A stretch of DNA of 64,000 nucleotides from Deinococcus apachensis DSM 19763. Its GTDB lineage: Bacteria > Deinococcota > Deinococci > Deinococcales > Deinococcaceae. Where the stretch lies: positions 766,642-830,641 of the forward strand of contig NZ_KB906398.1 in assembly GCF_000381345.1 (NCBI RefSeq). The letters run 5' to 3'. Numbering within the stretch: the first letter of the stretch is position 1; each line of letters begins with the position of its first letter. Shown piece after piece: positions 46,714 to 57,867 of this stretch. Position numbers and translations under genes: made by a program. The notes beneath the pieces are model-generated. The model saw nothing but the letters and a program-made list of their open reading frames with translations, was not told the DNA's origin and made no database searches.

Positions 46714-49569
46714 TCAGTGGCCGTTCTCCCCCTGCGCCTCCAGAAGCGCGAGCGCGTCCCGGACCCGCAGCGTTCCCGCCTCCCAGCCTGGATGGAGGGA
46801 CCGCAGCACCGCCTCCGGGTGGGGATGACGTTCTTCCAGCGCCTGACCGGCCCCGCGCCAGACGCCGGGCCGGAAGGGCGCGAGGGCGGGGTCGGTCAGC
46901 GCCTCGCGCAGCCAGCGCAGGGTCGCGGGACCGTCCGCGATGGTGGCCCGGGTCTCCAGGGCGAGGAGCTGGGCGCCCAGGCCCGGGTCGGCGTCCGCCG
47001 TGCCGGGCAAGCCCGCCTGCACCCGCCGCACGAGGGCGTGGGCGCGGTTGATCTGGGCGAGGGCTGCTTCGTCCTGCCCCGCCCGCAGCAGCGCCTCGGC
47101 ATACCCAGCGCGGGCCAGCGCCTCAGCGTAGGGGTGGTCGGTCATGTCGAGCGCGCGGGTCACGTAGTTCAGGGCCACTCCCGGGTCGGGCTTGGCCAGC
47201 GCCCGGCTGAGGTGCAGGTCGAAGGCGAGAACCTGCTCGCGGTCACTGGGGGCGGGTGGGCGGGTCAGGAAGGCGTCCAGCAGCGCGCGGGCATGGATGA
47301 GGTCCGGGTGATCCCGAACGGCCCCCGCGAAGGGTTGGAGGTACGGCCGCCCCAGCCCGCGCGTGAGGTACGCGAGGGCCACCCGGTAGCGCGTGCGCCG
47401 GGTGCGGTACTCCGCCTCCGCGCGGCGGGAACCGGGCCGGGCGAGGGGGTCCAGGGCGCGGGCGGCGTCCTCCAGGGCCGCGTCGGGCTGCCCCAGCGCC
47501 AGCCGGATGGGCACCCCCTCGCTGAGGAGCCGGGCGCGCAGCACCGCGTCGCCCCACCCACCCCGGTCCTCGCCGTCCGGCAGCAGGGCGAGGGCGGCCC
47601 GCAGCGAGGCCACACCCTCCCGAGGACGGCCCAGGCGGCGCAGGGCGGTGGCGGCGCGGGCCAGGGCGTGGGCACGTTCCTCGGCCCCCGCTCCCGCCGC
47701 CTCCAGCCGCTCTGCCGCCCCGTTCAGCGCGGCCAGGGCGCTGCCCGGTTGCCCCAGGCGCAGCCGCAGGTCCCCCTCCTGGTACAGCGCGCGGGCTGAG
47801 AGCAGCGGGCTGGCGGCGGGCACGAGGTGCAGGTGCCGCAGCGCCTCCGGCCAGCGGCCCGCGTCCTTGGCGATCAGGCCGCGCCAGAGGTGGGCACGGG
47901 GACCCCCGTGGGTCGTGCGCGGGTCACTCGCGGCGTGGGTGGCGGCCTCCAGGTCCCCCCGCCAGCGGGCGAGCGCCGCCCGGACGAGGAGGGCATCGGC
48001 CCGCGCGGCAGTCGTCCAGAGGCCAGGACGCCCTTCCAAAGAAGCGTTCAGCTCGGGATGGGCGAGCTGGGCGGTCGCCGCCCCGAAGTTCCCGGCGTCC
48101 ACGCTGCTCTCGGCGAGCTTCACCCGTACCCAGCCCCGGACAGCGGGTTCGGGGGATTCCAGCAGGGTGAAGAGCGCGTCCCGGGCGCGGGGGTCGTCGT
48201 ACTCGCCGCGCCCGGCGTGGTGCGCGGCGACGGCGCGGGCCAGCACCTCGCGCGTCCCGCCCCGTGCCCGCGCGCGAATCCGCGGCCACAGCGGCGGGAG
48301 GTGCCGGGCATCGTCGGGATGCCGGGCAAGCCACGCGGCCAGGGCGTCCCACTCGCCCAGCGCGGTGAGGGCGGCCAGCCGGGCGGGGGCGAGGCCAGGG
48401 GCGGGAGGAGTGTCGGTCAGTCGGCGCAGCGCCTCCTCCCGTTCGCGGGCGGGAACATGGGGGAGGGCCACCACGAGGGCGGGGACGGGGGTCCAGCCGG
48501 AGGCCTCCCCTCGCAGCAGGGCGCGGGCATGGGGAGGCAGCCCTGTGAGCGGCAGCCCCAGCGCGACCTCCAGAATGGCCCCGGAAACGCCCGCCGTCCC
48601 CCCCTCCAATGCCGCGAGCGCCACCGCCAGGCGCCGCACGTCCGGGTCGGCGAGCAGGCGGTCGGGAGTGGCCCCCTCCGGCCCACCTCCGGCCAGCAGC
48701 GCGAGCCTGTCGAGGTGACGCCCAGTCTCGCGCACCAGGGCGTCGGCCCGCTCGCGCGTGACGCCCAGCCGGGCCATCAGATAGGCCCGCGCCTCGGCCG
48801 GGGTGGGGGGGCGCAGCTTGATAACCTCGGCCACCCCATCCGGCAGCCCGGAGGGGTCCTCCAGGGCGAGGAGCACCGCGACGCCCGGGGGGGCGCGGCG
48901 CAGGAGGTGTTCGGCGGCCCAGGCGGCGGGCGTGGTCGGCGTGCCGCCGGGCAGTCGGGGCGGTCCCCCGGCGAAGTTCAGGTCCGCCGTCACGCGGGCG
49001 AGGAGCACGCCGGGGGCCGCCGGGAAGGCCGCCCGCGCGGCGTCCGCCTGAACCTGCGCCCGCTCCGCAAAGGAACTGCCCGCCCCGGACAGGTCAAGCA
49101 TCACCGACGCGTCCCCCCGCAAGTTGAGCCGCCGCACCTCCACCCCGGGGAGCGCCCGCTCCACGTGGTCGAGCAGGATCGTCTTTCCCGCCCCCGCCCG
49201 GCCCGTGACGATCAGCCGGGAAACGCGGCCCGCACGCACACCCGCCAGGAACTGCTTGTACGCCCGCTTTTTGCTGCGGCCCAGCAGTTCCAGCTCGTCG
49301 GGAAGGGGGGCGGGGCTGACCCCCGCGGCCTCTCCCGCCAGCGGTCGCCCGGCCTCCCGCGCGAGGTCCCCCAGCAGGGCGCGCAGGGCAGCCTTGTCGG
49401 CGGGCGTGCCCACGTCCCGGTACACGATGTTGCGGACCGAGGCGGGATTCGCCCCCCGCGCCCGCATCTCGGCCTCCAGCCAGCGCAGGCTGCCGCGCCG
49501 CTCCCGCCCCCCCTCCCGCGCCGGGGGCAGGTGGGCGCGCAGGTCCGCCAGGGTCCCCTTCCAGTCCAT
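46714..49569 (-). CDS. Large STAND-type NTPase with TPR-like repeats
   Basis: 951 residues. The N-terminal domain (about 1-80) is helical and basic (SLRWLEAEMRARGANPASVRN). The NTPase domain has Walker A GRAGAGKT (123-130), a hydrophobic strand ending in Asp before PS (VAVLLALEDPS, about 230-240) as Walker B candidate, and a helical lid (about 250-330). From about 430 to 930 there are repeated helix pairs resembling TPRs (WPEALRHLHLV, GSALAALNGAAERL, PDAALEDAARALDPL). This is MalT/STAND layout, but I see no C-terminal LuxR HTH. Function is unknown; signalling or defence is inference. It lies 44 nt upstream of msrP. Confidence 0.8.
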   Translation of the reverse strand: MDWKGTLADLRAHLPPAREGGRERRGSLRWLEAEMRARGANPASVRNIVYRDVGTPADKAALRALLGDLAREAGRPLAGEAAGVSPAPLPDELELLGRSKKRAYKQFLAGVRAGRVSRLIVTGRAGAGKTILLDHVERALPGVEVRRLNLRGDASVMLDLSGAGSSFAERAQVQADAARAAFPAAPGVLLARVTADLNFAGGPPRLPGGTPTTPAAWAAEHLLRRAPPGVAVLLALEDPSGLPDGVAEVIKLRPPTPAEARAYLMARLGVTRERADALVRETGRHLDRLALLAGGGPEGATPDRLLADPDVRRLAVALAALEGGTAGVSGAILEVALGLPLTGLPPHARALLRGEASGWTPVPALVVALPHVPAREREEALRRLTDTPPAPGLAPARLAALTALGEWDALAAWLARHPDDARHLPPLWPRIRARARGGTREVLARAVAAHHAGRGEYDDPRARDALFTLLESPEPAVRGWVRVKLAESSVDAGNFGAATAQLAHPELNASLEGRPGLWTTAARADALLVRAALARWRGDLEAATHAASDPRTTHGGPRAHLWRGLIAKDAGRWPEALRHLHLVPAASPLLSARALYQEGDLRLRLGQPGSALAALNGAAERLEAAGAGAEERAHALARAATALRRLGRPREGVASLRAALALLPDGEDRGGWGDAVLRARLLSEGVPIRLALGQPDAALEDAARALDPLARPGSRRAEAEYRTRRTRYRVALAYLTRGLGRPYLQPFAGAVRDHPDLIHARALLDAFLTRPPAPSDREQVLAFDLHLSRALAKPDPGVALNYVTRALDMTDHPYAEALARAGYAEALLRAGQDEAALAQINRAHALVRRVQAGLPGTADADPGLGAQLLALETRATIADGPATLRWLREALTDPALAPFRPGVWRGAGQALEERHPHPEAVLRSLHPGWEAGTLRVRDALALLEAQGENGH

Positions 49570-49676
49570 GTTGGAGTGAGGCTACCACCCCACGCCCAGT
49601 GGGTTGGACCCGGTGCAAGAAAGTGGGAAACACGCCGGACCTGAAGGCTTCGTCAGACTGCCGAGCCCGCTCTCTG

Positions 49677-49682
49677 TATACT
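49677..49682 (+). promoter_or_regulatory. -10 TATACT for the secreted TPR protein gene
   Basis: TATACT is 46 nt before ATG 49729, and AGGAGGA lies just before the ATG, so this is a normal leadered promoter. Confidence 0.6.
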
Positions 49683-49728
49683 CGGTCCAGTTTTCACGTC
49701 CATCCCATCTTTTTCCACAGGAGGAACC

Positions 49729-50439
49729 ATGCGTCAGACCCCCCTTCGTCCGGCCCTCGTGACCCTTGCCCTCGCCCTGGCCGTCAGCGCCAGCGCCCAG
49801 AGCATTCAAACCGCCCAGGCCCTCTACGACCAGGGCAAGTGGCAGGAGGCCGCGACCGCCGCGGCCGCCCTGAACACCAGCGCGGGCTTCGCCCTGGCCG
49901 CCGAGGCCACGACGGCCGGGGCCAGCCTGAGCCCCGACGCGCAGAAAAAGGGCCTGTTCGAAAAGGCTCAGGGCTACGCCAAGCAGGCCATCGCCCTCGA
50001 CAAGAACAACGCGGACGCCTACTTCGAGCTGGCCCGCGCGCAAGGTCGCCTGGCACAGTTCGTGGGCATCCTCCAGAGCCTGAACCTTGCGGGGGACGTG
50101 CGCAAGAACCTCGACCAGGCCATCCGGCTGCGCCCCAATATGGCGGGTGCCTACGTCGCGCTGGGCCTGTGGCACGCCAACCTGGTCAGCAAGGGTGGGG
50201 CCGCCACCTTCCTGACGGGCGCGAAGAAGAACCAGATCGTGCCCAACTTCGAGAAAGCCATCTCGCTGGAGCCCGACGTGGCCGTCCACCGCATCGAGTA
50301 CGCCAACGCCCTGCTCCTCCAGGGCAACAAGGCGGGGGCTGCGGCCCAGCTTCAGAAGGCCGTCAGCCTGCCCGCGAACACCTTCTGGGAAAAGCGTGAT
50401 CTGGAGGCGGCGAAGGCCAAGCTGGCGAGCTTGCAGTAA
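49729..50439 (+). CDS. Secreted TPR-repeat protein
   Basis: 236 residues. Signal peptide to about residue 23 (ALALAVSASAQ). TPR-like helix pairs follow: ALYDQGKWQEAATAAAAL, AKQAIALDKNNADAYFELARAQGRL, LDQAIRLRPNMAGAYVALGLWHANL in pieces, and NFEKAISLEPDVAVHRIEYANALLLQGN. Probably a periplasmic scaffold. It is oriented away from the large ATPase gene; the two start 160 nt apart. Confidence 0.85.
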   Translation: MRQTPLRPALVTLALALAVSASAQSIQTAQALYDQGKWQEAATAAAALNTSAGFALAAEATTAGASLSPDAQKKGLFEKAQGYAKQAIALDKNNADAYFELARAQGRLAQFVGILQSLNLAGDVRKNLDQAIRLRPNMAGAYVALGLWHANLVSKGGAATFLTGAKKNQIVPNFEKAISLEPDVAVHRIEYANALLLQGNKAGAAAQLQKAVSLPANTFWEKRDLEAAKAKLASLQ

Positions 50440-50465
50440 GGCGATCGGCAGTCAGAAAGAGAGGA

Positions 50466-50502
50466 GGAAGCCCGGGCTACGGCTGGGGCTTTCTGCTTTT
50501 CT
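50466..50502 (+). terminator. Terminator after the TPR protein gene
   Basis: GAAGCCC and GGGCTTTC form an imperfect stem around GGGCTACGGCTG, followed by TGCTTTTCTG. Confidence 0.45.
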
Positions 50503-50510
50503 GCTGGCCC

Positions 50511-51446
50511 CTACCCGTTCAGCAACGTCACCGCCCCCGGCAGCACCTCCGCACGAACCGCCGTCACCCGCCCGGCGAGGTCCCCGTCGAGGTGCAGGTG
50601 GGTGGGCCGCGCCCAGGTTACGGTGACCACCCGGCCCGGCGCGTGGTGAACGCGCGGATGGCCGAGGTGGCGGCCCCGCAGCACCCGGCCCATCAGGGTC
50701 AGCAGTTGCGCCCGGTTGACACGCCCACTCGCCAGCGCGTGCAACAGGCCGTCGCGGGCATCGGAGGCGGGGCTGATCTGGAAGCCGCCGCCGTAGCGGG
50801 TGCCGTTCATCACGGCGGTGAGGGCACTCGGCCCCTCGTACAGCACCCGGCCGTCCACCTCCACCGTGACGGGCGTGAGCGCGAGGTTTCGCAGCGCGGC
50901 GAGCGCGGCCCAGGCGTAGCGCCCGAAGCCGGAGAGCCGGGTGGGGGCGCGCAGGGTCAGGACCGCGACCTCGGCGTCAAAGCCCATGCCCAGGCCGTTG
51001 AGGAGGAGATGCGTCCTCCCCTCCCCCTCGCCCGACAGGATGGTGGCGCGCAGGGCGTCCACCCGCCGGGGAGCGAAAGCGAGGCGGCCCAGCGCCCCTG
51101 CGAAGTCCCCGGGCCGCAACCCCAGCATTCCCGCGAAGTCGTTCCCGCTCCCCAGTGGAACGATGCCCAGGGGGCGTCCCGTCCCCACGAGTGCGGGCAG
51201 CAAGGCCCCCACCGTCCCGTCCCCGCCCACGGCCAGCACAGCGACCCCGGACGGAAGGCCCTCGACGCGGGTTCGGGCCGCCACGCCGCTCGGCTCGCTG
51301 ATGACCTCGAAGGGCAGGCCACGGGCGAGCAGTTCCGCCTCCAGCCGGGGCCACTCGCGCCGGGCCAGGCCACGTCCGGCAGAAGGATTGAGCACGACGG
51401 CATAGTGGCGGTCGGGGACAAGGGGAGGCGAAGGTGTGTGGATCAC
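50511..51446 (-). CDS. Diacylglycerol/sphingosine kinase-family lipid kinase
   Basis: 311 residues. It has the DAGK catalytic fold: [37 protein letters not shown] (the GGDGT nucleotide loop), [13 protein letters not shown], and C-terminal [17 protein letters not shown] and [15 protein letters not shown]. It phosphorylates a lipid, probably in membrane-lipid or undecaprenol turnover. I start at GTG 51446 because TATGCT lies 9 nt upstream; ATG 51473 would overlap that promoter. Confidence 0.88.
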   Translation of the reverse strand: MIHTPSPPLVPDRHYAVVLNPSAGRGLARREWPRLEAELLARGLPFEVISEPSGVAARTRVEGLPSGVAVLAVGGDGTVGALLPALVGTGRPLGIVPLGSGNDFAGMLGLRPGDFAGALGRLAFAPRRVDALRATILSGEGEGRTHLLLNGLGMGFDAEVAVLTLRAPTRLSGFGRYAWAALAALRNLALTPVTVEVDGRVLYEGPSALTAVMNGTRYGGGFQISPASDARDGLLHALASGRVNRAQLLTLMGRVLRGRHLGHPRVHHAPGRVVTVTWARPTHLHLDGDLAGRVTAVRAEVLPGAVTLLNG

Positions 51447-51455
51447 GCTTCTCCC

Positions 51456-51461
51456 AGCATA
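51456..51461 (-). promoter_or_regulatory. Leaderless -10 TATGCT for the lipid kinase gene
   Basis: On the minus strand TATGCT ends 9 nt before GTG 51446. Confidence 0.5.
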
Positions 51462-51537
51462 GGGTGAGAACACACCGTCCTAACGGGAGGGCAAGAGCAC
51501 CTCACCCACGATTGAACGGGGCAGCCCACGCTGGGGC

Positions 51538-51867
51538 ATGGCTCAGGGAAAGACGGACCTCAGCATTCCGAAAAAGGTGCAGGAGAACGCCGCGCTGGGG
51601 CTGCGGCTGCGCGACGAACACGGCTTCGGCGGCACGGAGGTCGGGGAACACATGGCCGAGAAGCTGGCGGCGGGCGGCGACCTCTCCGCCGAGGAGGTGC
51701 GGCACGTCGCCCACTACTTCCCGCGGCACGCGCACGACAACCTCGACCAGACGGGCGAGGACGGAGGCAAGCCCTCGCGCGGGTACATCGCCTGGCTGCT
51801 GTGGGGCGGGGACGAGGGCCGCGCCTGGAGCGAGAAGTTGACCCAGGAACTGGACAGGGAGGACTGA
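51538..51867 (+). CDS. Small protein resembling phage/head-region accessory proteins
   Basis: 109 residues. The arrangement IPKKVQENAALGLRLRDEHGFGGTEVGEHMAEKLAAGG in pieces, LSAEEVRHVAHYFPRHAHDN and SRGYIAWLLWGGDEGRAWSEK recalls small proteins seen near phage head or protease genes in many bacteria; this is from memory and not checked. No phage genes are nearby. Cytosolic. It is convergent with the epimerase gene, 6 nt apart. Confidence 0.6.
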   Translation: MAQGKTDLSIPKKVQENAALGLRLRDEHGFGGTEVGEHMAEKLAAGGDLSAEEVRHVAHYFPRHAHDNLDQTGEDGGKPSRGYIAWLLWGGDEGRAWSEKLTQELDRED

Positions 51868-51873
51868 TCGCCC

Positions 51874-53031
<1,158 letters not shown>

Positions 53032-53038
53032 CCCGGCC

Positions 53039-53044
53039 ACGGTA
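53039..53044 (-). promoter_or_regulatory. Leaderless -10 TACCGT for the epimerase gene
   Basis: On the minus strand TACCGT ends 7 nt before ATG 53031. Confidence 0.5.
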
Positions 53045-53097
53045 TCAAAGGGAGCGGGGCCGGACTCCTGCGCCCAGCCCCGCCAGTTGGCAAGTTC

Positions 53098-54240
<1,143 letters not shown>

Positions 54241-54582
54241 ATGCTGCCCGGAGTCTAAAGGCTGGCGGTGAGGGAAGGGCGAAGCGGGAGGATGCCTTGG
54301 TGACGGCCCAGTTGAGCGGTCCCTGCTGGGCCGGGTGCGTCACCTGATAGGTCTACCCGGGTCCACGGAAGGAAAAAATCACGTCCAGGGCAGCGGCCAA
54401 AGCTCCTCGCCCTTGGGGGAAGGCCGGGACTCGCAGAGCTGCTTGCAGAGGGGGTGAGCGGGCCGGGCATCCGGAGGCCAGTCGGGATGTCCTGGCCCTC
54501 TCGTGGGGACAGCGGGTTGCGCCGGTGACACGCCCCCTCACCCCGGCCCTCTCCCGCAAGGGGAGAGGACTATTCCCCTCCC
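54241..54582. other. Gene-free 342 nt containing a promoter and repeat copy C
   Basis: Next to the transferase gene is TAGACT (54252-54257, minus strand, 11 nt before ATG 54240), a likely -10. The remainder is mostly dispersed repeat copy C. No coding frame is supported. Confidence 0.5.
54403..54575 (+). repeat. Dispersed repeat, copy C
   Basis: The left module CTCCTCGCCCTTGGGGGAAG with GCCGGGACTCGCAGAG and TGCAGAGGGGGTGAG parallels copy A. A middle part (54458-54492: CGGGCCGGGCATCCGG, GGCCAGTCGGGATGTCC) matches copy B. The right module CGCCCCCTCACCCCGGCCC ends with the hairpin CTCTCCCGCAAGGGGAGAG. It lies directly beyond the 3' end of upp, where it might act as a transcript end. Confidence 0.7.
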
Positions 54583-55206
54583 CTACTTCGTTCCGTAAAT
54601 CCGGTCTCCCGCGTCCCCCAGCCCCGGCACGATGTACCCGTGGTCGTTCAGGCGCTCGTCCACGGCGGCGACCACGATCTCCACATCCGGGTGATCGCGC
54701 TCGATCACGGCGATACCCTCGGGGGCGGCGAGGATGCACATCAGCTTGATGGTCTGGGCGCCCGCCGCCTTCAGGAACGCGATGGCGGCGCTGGCGCTCC
54801 CGCCCGTGGCGAGCATGGGGTCGGTGAGAAAGACCCGGCGCTCGGCGATGTCAGCGGGGAGCTTGTTGTAGTAGGCGACCGGCTGGAGCGTCTGGGGGTC
54901 GCGGTACAGCCCGATATGCCCCACCTTGGCGGCGGGCACCAGATTCAGGATGCCGTCCGTCATCACCAGCCCCGCGCGCAGGATGGCGACGAGCGCGAGT
55001 TTCTTCCCGCTCAGCATGGGGAAGTCCCCCTCCTGAATTGGCGTGGTGAGGTGGGTGGGGCTCAGGTCCAGGTCGCGCATCGCCTCGTAGGCGAGGAGCA
55101 TGGAGACCTCGGCGGCGAGTTCGCGGAACTCCTTGACACCGGTATGGACATCGCGCATCAGAGAGACCTTGTGCTGGACCAGGGGATGGGTGACGGCCGT
55201 GACCAT
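54583..55206 (-). CDS. upp: Uracil phosphoribosyltransferase
   Basis: 207 residues. It makes UMP from uracil and PRPP in pyrimidine salvage. Family motifs: [15 protein letters not shown] at the start, [15 protein letters not shown], the PRPP loop [14 protein letters not shown], and [21 protein letters not shown] at the uracil site. Start ATG 55206 has TATGGT 6 nt upstream; the frame is open 50 codons further but without signals. Confidence 0.95.
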   Translation of the reverse strand: MVTAVTHPLVQHKVSLMRDVHTGVKEFRELAAEVSMLLAYEAMRDLDLSPTHLTTPIQEGDFPMLSGKKLALVAILRAGLVMTDGILNLVPAAKVGHIGLYRDPQTLQPVAYYNKLPADIAERRVFLTDPMLATGGSASAAIAFLKAAGAQTIKLMCILAAPEGIAVIERDHPDVEIVVAAVDERLNDHGYIVPGLGDAGDRIYGTK

Positions 55207-55212
55207 GCTCCC

Positions 55213-55218
55213 ACCATA
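55213..55218 (-). promoter_or_regulatory. Leaderless -10 TATGGT for upp
   Basis: On the minus strand TATGGT ends 6 nt before ATG 55206. Confidence 0.55.
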
Positions 55219-55427
55219 CCCGGCGGACGGGCCAGTAGCTGGGAGCGGAGGGGAGCGTGGTGGCCCGCTCAGAATGCTCCATATCTGCTGAACCACAGGG
55301 CGTTTCCCTGGTGCAAGACGCTTCGCCTCCCTCCACCCCGGTGCTGCCGACGGCACGGCGGCCTTATTTGCTCAACCACAAAGGAGGATCGGCAGGGCAC
55401 CCGCCCCACCGACCCTCGCCCGGCAAC

Positions 55428-55697
55428 TCAGTCCCGGCTGGTGTCCTGCGAGGTCTCTTCCCCGGGGTTCGTGCTGGCCGGGTCGCTGGTGATCATGCTG
55501 CCGTCCGACGCCACGTCCTGCTTGTCCAGGCCGAGGTCCTGAAACTCGTCGGCGATCCTCGCCTCGGCGTGGGCGTCCTTGAGGGCGTCGCGGCGCTCGT
55601 TGGTCTTGCCCATAAATTGCAGGTCCACGTTGCTGATCTCGTCCTCGGTCTTGATGGTCTCGGACGGGACATTCCGGGTGTCGTCGCGGTCGGTCAT
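55428..55697 (-). CDS. Small acidic protein of unknown function
   Basis: 89 residues, highly acidic and probably largely disordered: [20 protein letters not shown], a central helix [21 protein letters not shown], and a tail [16 protein letters not shown]. No family is recognised. A strong AGGAGGG lies 6 nt before ATG, which supports expression. Confidence 0.65.
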   Translation of the reverse strand: MTDRDDTRNVPSETIKTEDEISNVDLQFMGKTNERRDALKDAHAEARIADEFQDLGLDKQDVASDGSMITSDPASTNPGEETSQDTSRD

Positions 55698-55765
55698 GGA
55701 AACCCTCCTGTGACTCCACGCTAGCAGGGGCTTCCGGGGGGCGGCGTGAGCGTCCCTTTAAGGTT

Positions 55766-56881
55766 TCAGGCGCCCAGCCGCAGCACGCTCTGGTTGCCGC
55801 GCAGCACGAAGACGAGCACACCCGCCTCGGCCAGAATCCCGGCCCGGCGCTCCAGGTCGCGCACCGTGTCGGGCGCCTCGACCCACTGGCGGCGGGGCGT
55901 CTCGCCGGGCTCCAGGTAAAAGCCCTCGGGGACGGCGACGATGACGACGCGGCTCGCGGTGGCGCGAGCGCGCATGGCCTGCTCGACGAGGGCGTGACCA
56001 GCCCGCTGCGTCAGCACGATGAGGTTGCCCCCCGCCCGGGTCGGGGGGATGAGAGGCGGGGTGAAGTCGGGGGTGGCCCGGGCGAGGAGGCGCAGGGCCG
56101 CGCGCAACGTCTCCGGGGTGCGGCCGGTGGGCGTGGCCCCCGCCGTGGTGGTGACGCAGGCGGGCAGGTCGAGTGCCAGGGCCTCCTGAATTAGGCTGCT
56201 CGCCAAGCGCACCACGCTGTCCACGAACACCTCGCTGCCGTTCAGGTCGAGAAAGACGGTCACGCTGCTCGCGGCGGTGCGGTCGAGTTCGCGCACCGTC
56301 AGGCTGCCCGTGCGGGCCGAGAGGCGCCAGTGGACGCGCCCCGGCGGGTCGCCCGGCAGGTAGGGCCGCGCCCCGCGCAGACTGATGGGGTCTTCCAGCC
56401 CCAGCGTGCGCGAGAGGTTGCCCTCGCTCAGCAACGGGCGCAGCAGATCGGGGAGAACCAGGCCGTGCGTGCCGGGATAGACCTCCAGCCGGGCGGCAAC
56501 CCGCAGCGGGGCGGAGTGCCAGAAGAGCCCCAGCGGATCGGCCCAGCGCAGCGCCCCGCCCGCCCAGGCGTACTCGCCCCGGCGGTTGAGGGTGAGGGTC
56601 GTGCGCCGCTCGGTCACGCTGCGGCCCAGGGTCAGCCCGCCCAGGGCCACCTGTTCCCCCGCCACGACCGTCAGGGGCGTGGGGTCCTCGACGAGCACGC
56701 GCAGCGGCCAGCGGGACTCGACCTCAACCCGCACCCGGTAAGGGAGCTGGTCCCCCTCGAAACCCTGGGGCGGAAACTCGCGGGTCAGCGTCACCCGGGG
56801 TGGACGGCGTGACACCAGGAACGCGGCAAGGACCGTGAGCAGCAGCGCCGCCAGGACGAGGAGCAGCGCGGGCAGGTTCAG
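55766..56881 (-). CDS. DUF58-domain protein
   Basis: 371 residues if started at CTG 56881. Two hydrophobic stretches at the start (LNLPALLLVLAALLLTVLAAFLV in pieces) are in frame only with this reading; the GTG at 56815 would remove them. DUF58 motifs follow: SLRGARPYLPGDPPGRVHWRLSARTGSLTVRE in pieces (the G-D-x-R-x-I/V-x-W motif) and a VWA-like half with TVFLDLNG. CTG 56881 overlaps the MoxR stop (CTGA) and has GGAG 8 nt upstream. It works with the MoxR ATPase in an unknown envelope or assembly process. Confidence 0.85.
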   Translation of the reverse strand: MNLPALLLVLAALLLTVLAAFLVSRRPPRVTLTREFPPQGFEGDQLPYRVRVEVESRWPLRVLVEDPTPLTVVAGEQVALGGLTLGRSVTERRTTLTLNRRGEYAWAGGALRWADPLGLFWHSAPLRVAARLEVYPGTHGLVLPDLLRPLLSEGNLSRTLGLEDPISLRGARPYLPGDPPGRVHWRLSARTGSLTVRELDRTAASSVTVFLDLNGSEVFVDSVVRLASSLIQEALALDLPACVTTTAGATPTGRTPETLRAALRLLARATPDFTPPLIPPTRAGGNLIVLTQRAGHALVEQAMRARATASRVVIVAVPEGFYLEPGETPRRQWVEAPDTVRDLERRAGILAEAGVLVFVLRGNQSVLRLGA

Positions 56882-57867
56882 GGGGCGGCTCCGGTGGGGA
56901 GGGGCTCGGCGGGCACCGGCTCGTGCCGCAGCACGTCCGCGACAATCTCCTCGGGGCGAGTTCCGGCCAGCCGCGCCTCGATCCGCAGGCTGAGGCGGTG
57001 GGCGAGGACTCCGGGTGCGGCGGCCTTCACGTCGTCGGGCAGCACGAAGCTCCGGCCCGCGAGTGCCGCAAGGGCCTGCGCCACCCCCTGCAAGGCGAGG
57101 CTGGCGCGCGGCCCCCCTCCCAGGGCGACCTGCGGGTGGGCGCGGGTCCGGGCGCTGAGCGCCGCGATGTACCGCCGCAGGTCGTCGGAGACCCGCACCT
57201 CGCGCACCGCCGCCCGGGCCGACAGCAAATCGTCGGGCGTGGCGACCGCGCCGAGCGTGTCGATGGGGTGCGCCCCCTGGAGCCGGGCGAGCATCCGCAC
57301 CTCCTCCTCGGGCGTGGGGTAGCCCACCGAGAGCTTGAGGAGGAAGCGGTCGAGCTGCGCCTCCGGCAATCGGTAGGTGCCCTCATGCTCGATGGGGTTC
57401 TGGGTGGCGACCACCACGAAGGGCGGCGGGAGGACGTGCGTGACGCCCGCCTCGGTAACCTGGCCCTCGCCCATCGCCTCCAGCAGCGCCGACTGGGTCT
57501 TGGGGGTGGCGCGGTTGATCTCGTCGGCGAGGAGCAGGCCGGTGAAGATCGGCCCGGGGACGAACTCGAACTCACCGGTTGCGGGGCGGTACACGCTGAC
57601 GCCCGTCACGTCGCTGGGCAGCAGGTCGGGCGTGAACTGCACCCGCCGGAACCCCAGGCCCAGGCTGGCGGCGAGCGCGCGGGCCAACATCGTCTTGCCG
57701 GTGCCGGGGGCGTCCTCCAGCAGCAGGTGCCCGCCCGCCAGAATGCCCGCCAGCGCGAGCCGCGTCACGTCCTCCTTGCCGACCAGCACCCGCGCGACGT
57801 TCTCCAGCACCCGGCCCGCGTAGGCCTGGACGCCTGCCAGCTCCCCCGTTCGTCTTCCGTTCGTCAT
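56878..57867 (-). CDS. MoxR-family AAA+ ATPase
   Basis: 329 residues. Walker A DAPGTGKTMLARALA, Walker B LLLADEINRATPKTQSALLEAM, sensor 1 VVATQNPIEHEGTYRLPEAQLDRF in pieces and a C-terminal lid with GPRASLALQGVAQALAALAGR. MoxR ATPases act as chaperones that insert cofactors or assemble complexes with VWA/DUF58 partners. Its ATG overlaps the DUF4129 stop (ATGA), and its stop overlaps the DUF58 start. Confidence 0.93.
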   Translation of the reverse strand: MTNGRRTGELAGVQAYAGRVLENVARVLVGKEDVTRLALAGILAGGHLLLEDAPGTGKTMLARALAASLGLGFRRVQFTPDLLPSDVTGVSVYRPATGEFEFVPGPIFTGLLLADEINRATPKTQSALLEAMGEGQVTEAGVTHVLPPPFVVVATQNPIEHEGTYRLPEAQLDRFLLKLSVGYPTPEEEVRMLARLQGAHPIDTLGAVATPDDLLSARAAVREVRVSDDLRRYIAALSARTRAHPQVALGGGPRASLALQGVAQALAALAGRSFVLPDDVKAAAPGVLAHRLSLRIEARLAGTRPEEIVADVLRHEPVPAEPLPTGAAP

